From NCBI RefSeq assembly GCF_000004195.4, contig NC_030684.2, positions 112,259,429 to 112,323,428 of the forward strand: a stretch of DNA of 64,000 nt, written 5' to 3'. The notes under the pieces were generated by a model. It was not told the DNA's origin and did no database searches. It saw nothing but the letters and a program-made list of their open reading frames with translations. The position numbers and the translations under genes were made by a program. The stretch's first letter is position 1; each line of letters begins with the position of its first letter. Origin of the DNA: Xenopus tropicalis. Lineage: Eukaryota > Chordata > Amphibia > Anura > Pipidae. Below are positions 56,371 through 64,000 of the stretch, piece by piece.

Positions 56371-56470
56371 GAGTGTAAGCTCCTCTGGGGCAGGGAATGA
56401 TCTATAATGTCTGTGAAGTGCTGCTGAAATGTGTTGGTGCTATATAAATAACAGGAAATAAATAAAACAA
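56371..56470 (+). repeat. SINE-type repeat, 3' part
   Basis: gagtgtaagctcctctgggg then cagggaatgatc, gtgaagtgctgctgaaatg and gttggtgctatataaataac is the 3' module that in other frog copies follows the tRNA-like module seen at 55674-55763. It ends in AAATA-type A-rich repeats. Confidence 0.6.
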
Positions 56471-56475
56471 ATAGG

Positions 56476-57075
56476 ATGGTTTTTTGTATGCTGGATGTGT
56501 ATTGCCCTTACAGAAAAAAGAGGAAAGGTTTATTGGTAAGTAATGGGAAAGAAGAGAAAGACAGAACTTTAAATGGAAGAGTTTTGATTCCATGGACGTA
56601 TCTGTTATCTGAGGCTGAAGCACATGCTACTACAGTACAAGCTCCAGCTCATAAATTCTTTCACATATTTTGTCATTTTTTTTATAAAAGCCTAAAGTTG
56701 TATTTCAAGACTTCCAATTACCTGTTGCGCAGGAAGTCTGAGGTGCTCTACTTCTGTATCAGTAACCCAATATCTCCTTCATTCAACTGTACAGTTTTCC
56801 ATTTTGTTCTACTTTTCCAACACAGACACTTCGGCTCTTCGGGACCACTTCAAAATTACTCTCAGCAGACTATTTCAGTAACACCACAGTCCTTCTGTGT
56901 ATTAGCTCTAAAACATTCTTTCTAATGTTAGCACACTTACATTTGTTAGGAGTATATTTACAAAAGGGTGAAAATGGAGCTCACTATAGTGCACCAGAGT
57001 TACATTCTACAGCTGTATTGGATTTTGTAGGAAATATTTATCAAAAGGTTTGAAAGAGAGTTATTCTCCGGGAGT
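56476..57075. other. Unrecognised sequence with a 149-codon frame
   Basis: The plus-strand frame 56476-56925 (starting MVFCMLDVYCPYRKKRKG) is the longest frame here that is neither repeat-derived nor transposon-derived. It has no domain I recognise, and its start lies at the edge of a SINE-type repeat. Chance is the likeliest explanation; an unrecognised exon cannot be excluded. Confidence 0.25.
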
Positions 57076-57079
57076 CAAA

Positions 57080-57300
57080 AAAGACAGATAAGGATGTAAT
57101 AAGGACACATGTCCATCAAGTTTAACCTATGCTCAACTAAATACTTCCTAACTTCTAGCTTATTCGAGAGAAGGTAAAACAAATCCCACATGAGGCCTTC
57201 TCCAGTTTACCTTCTTCCTGACTCTAAAAGGCAATCAGACCTACTGGCTTTCTACTAAGTGTTACGATTACTAACTAGTATTGTGTCACTTGCTAAAAGG
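57080..57300 (-). mobile_element. Decayed CR1-like 3' end
   Basis: Plus-strand acacatgtccatcaagttta then acctatgctcaactaaat and gagagaaggtaaaacaaatc follows the order of the CR1-like tails at 8888 and 31751 but is more diverged; the terminal repeat is lost. Confidence 0.6.
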
Positions 57301-57375
57301 TATCCAACCTTGTAATGAATCTAATGTATCTGCAAGTACAGCTACTTTAGGGAGATAATTCCACCACTACTTTTA

Positions 57376-57537
57376 GGTGCAGATTTATCAAAATGTGTAA
57401 CATGTGAGCTCACCACAGAAAGTTCACCCTCTTTCTTTTCATTCCTATGGGATTTTTGGAAACGTGTTTATTGATAAATTTGCTTCTAATGAATAGAAAG
57501 TGGATACATTTTTCTGACATTTTGATAAATTTGTCCC
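57376..57537. mobile_element. Short Harbinger-like MITE with TTA duplication
   Basis: Ends GGTGCAGATTTATCAAAATG and CATTTTGATAAATTTGTCCC, flanked by TTA on both sides (57373-57375, 57538-57540). 162 bp, non-coding. Confidence 0.75.
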
Positions 57538-57540
57538 TTA

Positions 57541-59024
57541 ATCTCAAGGGATGCCCTTGTGCTGCTATGGTATTCCATACACCCAGCAGAGCAGATACTC
57601 TCCAGGACCTTTATCTCCTCGCTTCATTTTATTTATACTGCAGAACCCAATAGCACCATTTCTTTAGGGCTAACTCACGCCACCCAATATAAAAAAAACA
57701 TGGAAGTCTATTCTTCACATATTGAAACAGAACACCAGTAAGGATCCAAGATCCTTAGCCTGCATCCTCCAATTCCCTGCACACGTGATGTCAATAAGGA
57801 AAGGGACATCACAGTGCAATGCATTGTGGATTATGTAGTTCCTGCATGCTGTGGAAAAATTGCTAGCATTGCTAAAATTGTGTTACATCAATGTTTTAGT
57901 CCCTCCTCCCCTGCTAGGATTTCAAATGATGCAGAAAGAGAAGAACCATAAAATGGTGTTTATTTATACTTTATTTATAATGAAAGAAGAGATTACACTA
58001 TTGGGTATATTAGGGGTTTCTGTGTCGGGTGGGGCTCTAAACCAATTTGGGTTCGGAAGCCATAGTTCCCCCTATAAGATGACCACATAGATTTGAACTA
58101 AGTTTTCCTGTATTAAAGATGGTTAACAATGTGGTCGCTGATATCTCTACCTCCCCCCACTGCCTATTGGAGTGTTACTCTCCTGCAACAGCACTGACAT
58201 ACATTGTACCTACAGAGACACTCAGCCCTTGGTTACCTGTGGCTACTCTGGCCAACAGTCGATTGTATTTGTTTCTCACTGATTGCATTAATAAGTTTGT
58301 GGTCTTGAATGATCAGCTGCCATTTTATCCATTAATCATTCTCCAACATCAGAATGGATTATCTTGTTCAAATGAGCAGCATAATGAATGCCATCACTCG
58401 GAGATCTAGTTAATTGCAGAAATAGGTCATATCTAGATCATACATTTCAATTTTAAAACATTAATGTTGCCACGGTGTATCTGAAAAGTCTGAAATCTGG
58501 GCTGTAAGTGCAAGGAACTCGGCAAATGAAAATAAATATGGTGCTGGTATGATGGTGATTATTTAGTGATTGCACGTTATCCTTTGAGACATGAAGATAA
58601 ATTCTTGGCCAGTTTATTTGTCTACATGAAGGCACCAGGCTTAATTAGACAAACAGATTTCATGAGGTGACATATGCACATATGACAAAAACATGCACAG
58701 TTTGCAATTAGCTACAGGGGAAATTTCTGTACTTAATACACTGAGAATGGGCACCACAACATAATGCCTTCATATGCATGAATCACCCTAATCGTGCCCA
58801 GCAGAGAAAGTTATTAATATACTCACTCAGTGTATTGATGTATAGGTATATATAAGGGGGTAACATATATATATATATTAAGTGTCAGTTAAATGTAACG
58901 GTAATAAAGAACAACGCAACTACCTCCCTGTTATAATATAGCTTGTGTATGCAATCCCTCAAATATATTTTTAAAAAAAGTATTTTTCTTTTTTGCATGG
59001 CAGCATTTAGTAGGTGCTGGGATA
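57541..59024. other. Unique-looking non-coding DNA, possible conserved element
   Basis: No gene or mobile element recognised. From about 58540 to 58720 there is complex text with gcttaattagacaaacagat and gaggtgacatatgcacatat; see findings. An AT repeat (atatatatat) lies at 58867-58878. Confidence 0.4.
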
Positions 59025-59032
59025 CTGTATTC

Positions 59033-59310
59033 CAGTGATCCCCAATCAGCGCTTGCAGTCCACATGTTGCTCACCAGCTCCTTGGATGTTGCTCCCAGAA
59101 ACCTCAAAGCAGGAGTTTATTTTTAAATTCCTGGCTTGGGGCAAGTTTTGGTTTCATAAAAAAACAGGTGTAATTCCAGACAGAGCCTCCTGACGGCCAT
59201 ATAGAGGCTGCTAATAACCAAGAATAGCTCATACTTGGAACCTATAGGAACTATAGTTTTTTTTACATTTGAATGTGGCTCATTGGTAAAAAAAATGTTG
59301 GGGACCCCTG
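59033..59310. mobile_element. hAT MITE, relative of 52311
   Basis: Begins CAGTGATCCCCAATCAG and ends GTTGGGGACCCCTG. Flanks CTGTATTC and CTGTACTC (one mismatch). Reverse orientation relative to 52311-52618, with cacatgttgctcaccagctc at the left and gaatgtggctcattggtaa at the right. Confidence 0.85.
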
Positions 59311-59318
59311 CTGTACTC

Positions 59319-60394
59319 CATGCTCTCCATACTGGCTGTGATCAGTGGTGTGTATCAGAAGAAGGAAAAAGTGTAAATTTCTTGTCTGGCCATCACAGCA
59401 GAAGACCTTCCATAGTCAGTGCCCAGCACCTCATGAACTGGGCATCGGAATAAAAAGTGTCAGTTTTATGCTGCAAATTAGCCGTTTTAGGTAATGGTAG
59501 GGAGTCTTGATAATTAAGAAAACTGTGATGTTTATAAAGGAATGTCAAAGCCATTTTTAAACAGTTCTGCACTTTCTCAATGAGTCGTACTTATCCTGAG
59601 ATTTAGTTTGATCCACTCACTGATACCTGCCTCACACCACAGTACAATAACAGTATTTCTGCACAACAAGTACTTATCATTATAAACAGGCAAGCAATAT
59701 CTGAAATGCTACTCTCTTTCCTACGCCCTGATATCCTCCTGTCCAGTATTTTTGGCATTTATTATTGTAATCTGTTTCCCTGTTGTGCCTTATACTGTGT
59801 ATGTCATCTTGTTACGCCTGTGCCTTTCAGAGACATCTATGTACTGTATTCCCACCGCCTTCTCATTGCATACATACACAAGAAGAAAAACAACCCTATG
59901 ATTAAACTAAAAACAAAATAACGGTAATAAAAATACATAGAAGAAAGAAAGCATAAAATATTTTTTTGAAGAAATGCGTTACCTACTTGGTCACTTAAAT
60001 GTCAATGCGACCACTGTGCCTTACGCTAGAGGAAGGCTCATTTGTATTCATTATTCTCTGTCAGCCCTTATTAGTTGATTCATATGGACCCAATTTTATG
60101 ATTCAGATGACGTACACCCTTGAAAATACCAAGCTGGCCACATAATGGAAGGATAGTTATAAGACCAGTGTGGCAGTGTCTGTTGTAAATCATATATCAA
60201 ACACACAGGAATATGTATGTAGGGAAGCAACAACAGATACAGCAGGCCCAAAAGCTGCTGGAGGAGCCACAAGTATGTTAGACCCCCTACAGGAACAAAC
60301 CGATGCACAGCTTAATTTAATGTATGCAAACCAAAGCCCTATACAGAGTTTGCTCTGTAGTCCAAAGAATTCTGGGAACTAATCCCAAAGAGCT
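59319..60394. other. Unique-looking non-coding DNA
   Basis: No gene or repeat recognised. The overlapping 70-codon frames on both strands at 60096-60382 have no motif. Confidence 0.45.
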
Positions 60395-60490
60395 CCAAAA
60401 AAAATCCCATTTACATGGGTTTATCCTATGGGCTAAAGTTCACCCATTGGGTTTTTGAAGCAAAAGCCAGGATAATAGTTGATCAGATTC
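60395..60490 (-). repeat. Fragment of the palindromic MITE interior
   Basis: cccatttacatgggtttatc, cacccattgggttttt and gcaaaagccaggataat are the reverse complement of the interior of 55775-56359 (text around 56155-56235). Ends are absent. Confidence 0.65.
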
Positions 60491-60922
60491 CTAACTACAG
60501 ACTGGTTTTGCCCTTCTTGGGGCTCATAGGTGTAGTGCAAGGTTTTCTGATCAGCTTAGGTAGAGCCAGGACTGTGGATTCACAAATAAATTAAAAGGGT
60601 TGAGAAGCCCAGTGATATCTACTTTGGTTACTGAAATTAATTGTAAGCAAGATGACCAGAAACTGTATGATGCAGAGAAGCCGATAGTCCTTCCCCATCT
60701 CCTAGACTACCGGTTATTAGATCTTTTTGGTTCAAGCCCTCCTTTGAGGTTCAACAATTGTTCAGGACTCCCTTTATCCCATAACAAGTTAATTTAAGAT
60801 AAAAACTTTACTGTATCAGACATTCATTCATAGTTCTATGACTATTAAGGGCAACAAATCGTTTTTCTTCCAATATCTTTACATAACAGACCTTCAAGCT
60901 GGGGTTTCAGGACTATCTAGAC

Positions 60923-61126
60923 CACTGACCCCAACCAGTGACTCGGGAGAAATATGTTCTTCACCATCCCCTTTAATATTGCTCCCAATGGCCTTAAAGT
61001 AGGTGCTCATTTTTAAACTTCTGGCTTGGAAGCAAGTTTTGGAAGCACAGAGACACAGTTTTGCTCCAAGCAGAGCCGGCTACCAAATAGCCAATCACAG
61101 CCTTTAAAAAAGGTTGGAGATCCCTG
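60923..61126. mobile_element. hAT MITE, relative of 52311
   Basis: Begins CACTGACCCCAACCAGTGAC and ends AGGTTGGAGATCCCTG. Flanks ATCTAGAC and ATCTAAAC (one mismatch). Internal text atattgctcccaatggcctt and ttctggcttggaagcaagtt parallels 59033-59310. Confidence 0.85.
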
Positions 61127-61134
61127 ATCTAAAC

Positions 61135-62870
61135 ATTCTCTCCAAATCTTAGTGCAAGTGGTCCAGCCCAGCAACTCCAGGACACCCATACTGTGGCAGC
61201 TTGAGAGTTTGAAAACAACTGTTTTAGACATTTAGGTACCTATATTGCACCTATCATAGGAGAAAGCACCATATAATAATTCACAAACTACTCAAGTATG
61301 AAATACAGTAAGAATAGGATTCATCAATATGCTATTCACCATAATTTTTTTAATACCTCAACATTTAATTATCCTTTAAATCTTTGCAGGACTGATTAAT
61401 AATTGATCAACAGCAAAGACTGGAAATCATTACTTTTGAGGCCTCTGGAAATATTGAAAGCTTATCCATACGAAAGGATATCTTTTCTGCCCTCCTTATG
61501 CCCCTATACTATGATAGCTGCAAATGGATTCCCTTAAGGTGCTTTTCTCCAGCTAGATTATTTACCGTTCGTTTGGCGTCTAGGTTTCTCCTTGGATCCG
61601 TCCTTAGTTGCCATTCTCGCTCCTCCATTTCCCTGACATTTTCTCCTTCATGGTTTTTCACATATCCCTGAACCACAAAGGTAGTTTAAATTCCGTCTAG
61701 AAATACCAGCTCCCTCAGGCAAACAATCTGTGCCCGGACTATTAAATGGGAGCCCTACCTTCTACAACCTTGTCATTAATGTGACCATAAAAAGCCAATT
61801 CTTATAGGTCACAGACAGAGAATCTTAAGTGCAATAAAGTTACAGGTGAGGCCACATCCATATGTCATCTATCCACAGCGCACAACTTTTCTAAAAAGGA
61901 TTTATTTTATGCTGACAAGACTTGGAAAGATTTTCCAACTAGGCGTTCATGGCTGTAATTAGCCGCCTAGTGCCACGTGTTCGTGCTCCGTTTTACACTG
62001 TGAACTAATGACTTTTTAATAGGATGCAGTGAGTGGTATCAAATAATATTGCTGCATTGCAGTTAGTGAGATAACAATACAATTTCCCATAGATATTCTA
62101 TATTTATATATTTTGTGCACACTTCTAGGGTCATCATTTAATCTTTTCTTGCTCTTCCCTTTGGGTCTGGGATTGCACATTTCATGGTTTATGTCCATTT
62201 TATGAGCCAGAGGTCATCTTTTATGCTGCTGGCGAGGGTAACCCCTGAAGGGCACTAATGCTCAGGTTAATGCAATAAATATGGCTCTCACTGGTTCTGA
62301 GAAAGGGATGGACTACAGAGGGTTGTGACAGGAACACCAGAGGTGTCGTTGGCAGATGAGCCTTGCAGTATCTCCAGGATATTTTATTCACAGTGACCAA
62401 GTCAGAGAGTCTGGCCGAGATCTTCTCCTTTGTGCATTCACTTACCTGCCTCATTAGGGTGCTGCTTTAACAACCAAGGGGAAGCGGAGCTGGTCTCTGG
62501 TGTTTGGGCTAGTTTGTTAGAGCAGAGCACAGTCCAAGCAGCGAGTAAATAAGAGAATGCTGCTATCACTGCTTGCGTGCTACGTGCTCTGTTTGTAAAT
62601 GAGGGGATTTGCCTGATTGTGTGTGGGGGGAAGGTAATAGAGATTGAATGATGGGAAGGGGGAGAGATTTTGCACAGAACCGGCTCTGTGGAATATGCTA
62701 AAATCGACAAGGTTATGCGGACAGAATTCTACTCAAAATGTGCATGTTTCATGCCGTTTGTAGATGAATGTGTTATTAGTATCAATTGTAGAGCATGAAT
62801 TGATTTGGGATAAAACCTTTCCAACGTAGTCAGCTTCTGTTTCCCGACAGTGAAGCAAATCAGTCATATA
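61135..62870. other. Unique-looking non-coding DNA, possible conserved element
   Basis: No gene or repeat recognised. Around 61920-62060 the text gctgtaattagccgcctagt, gccacgtgttcgtgctccg and gaactaatgac is CpG-bearing and complex; see findings. Confidence 0.4.
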
Positions 62871-62872
62871 GA

Positions 62873-63320
62873 CAGGGCTGTAGCTAGAGTTCCATGGACC
62901 TGGACTGAACTTTGGTGTAGGGCATCCTCTTTGACTGTACCAGACACCTACATTAATGACCACTCATTCCTTTTTCCTGCTTCCATATTTTTCATCTTAA
63001 TTTTTTGCCCCCTTTCAGTGTCCATTGGTGCCCACAGTTCCGCCTCCCAAGCAATTGTAAGTGCAACGGTAACCACTATGCCCCTATAGTTACATAAATG
63101 CAATTAGAAAAGACCAATGGTGCCAAACTTGTTTTCCAGTCTGCAGTAAAGTAACTACTGCCTTAAGAGCCCCAGTACAATAAATAAATAATGTCCCCTT
63201 GTATTTCCACACTTTCTCCTTACCACCCTTAGTGTCTCCCTGAGGTACTGTAGTATAGCTGACGGCATTTGGGTGGGCCCCAAAGGGTTGCAGGCCCTGG
63301 TGCAGTTGCTCACCTAGTAG
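62873..63320. mobile_element. Probable heavily decayed hAT element
   Basis: cagggctgtagctagagttc at the left, and gggtgggccccaaagggttg, caggccctggtgcagttg and gtagtttcaccac at the right, recall a frog hAT MITE with CAGGGGCGTAACTA-type ends. No duplication or intact right terminus is visible. Confidence 0.35.
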
Positions 63321-64000
63321 TTTCACCACAACCAGGCTGCACCCATGGCCAACACCTAACATGCCCAGCCAATCGCTGTCTTACATCTTTCATAAGATGT
63401 AGTTCAACATGTTTGTTTTCCTAAATTTCACTCCCTCGAGGTGTCACTGAACACACTGGAGCATCAGTCATTTCTAGTTCATGCTCCGTCGTGCAGCAAA
63501 GAGTTAATGGTTGTGGTCCATTTACTTGAATACAGTTGCGTTCAGGACAGAAATCATTGCAGTACATTTTCCTATTCAATAAATCCATAATGCATTAAGC
63601 GCAAAGTTTGATAAATAGCATTGAGCCCAAGTGCTCTCTAAGGCCTGATTACATTGAGATGTTATTTGTTGCATCAACAAAGCCCTCAAGGGGAATATCA
63701 AATGACCAAACTGTCTGCTGCGTGCTGCTTTCACAGTGTTGTTACATATGACATGGCAGCTCTAAAGTAACAAAGTAAGAAAGATACCTGGATTCATATC
63801 TGTAAAATGTAAGTGGATATGCCGACACTAGGCTGAGAGACAAACAGATTGGTCAGAGCCAGCCAGGAGAACTCAGGGCCAGCAAAGATACTTTGTATAC
63901 TATTCAGTAGCACTGGGAGCAGGAGAATATGACAAGAATCCTGCTTTTTCCCTGAACTCCTTAATTAGGGATCATCTAGTAATCAATGATATATGTGTGT
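63321..64000. other. Unique-looking non-coding DNA, possible conserved element
   Basis: No gene or repeat recognised. Around 63480-63720 the text includes tccataatgcattaagcgca and ctaaggcctgattacattga; see findings. Confidence 0.4.

Overview
This window reads as non-coding nuclear DNA from a pipid frog, most likely a Xenopus species. The evidence is the repeat content. It holds TTAA-flanked T2-type MITEs ending in AAAGGRRAA, hAT MITEs with TAGTGATGAGC ends, a TA-flanked CAGGTATGGGA MITE in at least eight copies, CR1-like LINE tails ending in CATAGTAA/CATAGTTC repeats, and an L1-like LINE fragment. I found no convincing cellular protein-coding gene, rRNA or tRNA. Nearly all long reading frames are either tandem repeats whose period keeps a frame open or decayed transposon coding sequence. 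The window is probably intergenic or intronic.

Layout. 1-9.2 kb: unique-looking DNA with MITE remnants, a TA-MITE, a 1.3 kb hAT element carrying an inverted minisatellite (3934-5220), two more MITEs and a CR1-like 3' tail. 9.8-13.2 kb: a 107 bp fold-back element, a hairpin-ended T2 element, a TTAA MITE split by a TA-MITE, and a hAT element. 16.9-25 kb: three hAT MITEs nested in one another, a 35-unit 33 bp minisatellite, and two PIF/Harbinger-like MITEs that each contain a large 52 bp minisatellite (17 and 21 units). 25.7-36 kb: two CR1-like LINE fragments (one with a 34-unit 41 bp minisatellite in its 3' region), several TA-MITEs, hAT MITEs and a second hairpin-ended T2 element. 36.9-43.2 kb: a T2 element, an L1-like LINE fragment, another hAT MITE, a Harbinger-like MITE with one copy of the 52 bp unit, and a probable Ty3/gypsy solo LTR. 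43.9-45.5 kb: a decayed Tc1/mariner-like transposon with two younger MITEs inside. 46.3-49.9 kb: T2, hAT and Harbinger-like MITEs, the last inserted into the edge of a 30 bp minisatellite. 49.9-64 kb: mostly unique sequence, with a three-level nest at 55.7-56.5 kb, three related hAT MITEs, and several stretches that could be conserved regulatory DNA but cannot be tested here.

Element classes rest mainly on target-site duplications read from the sequence: 8 bp for hAT, TTAA for T2/Kolobok-like, TA for Tc1/mariner-like, 3 bp for Harbinger-like, and 5 bp for the LTR. No new gene system is evident. The strongest unusual theme is that four of the five large minisatellites are amplified pieces of, or lie inside, mobile elements, and the fifth has a MITE inserted in it. 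For one of them the single-copy precursor is present in the same window.
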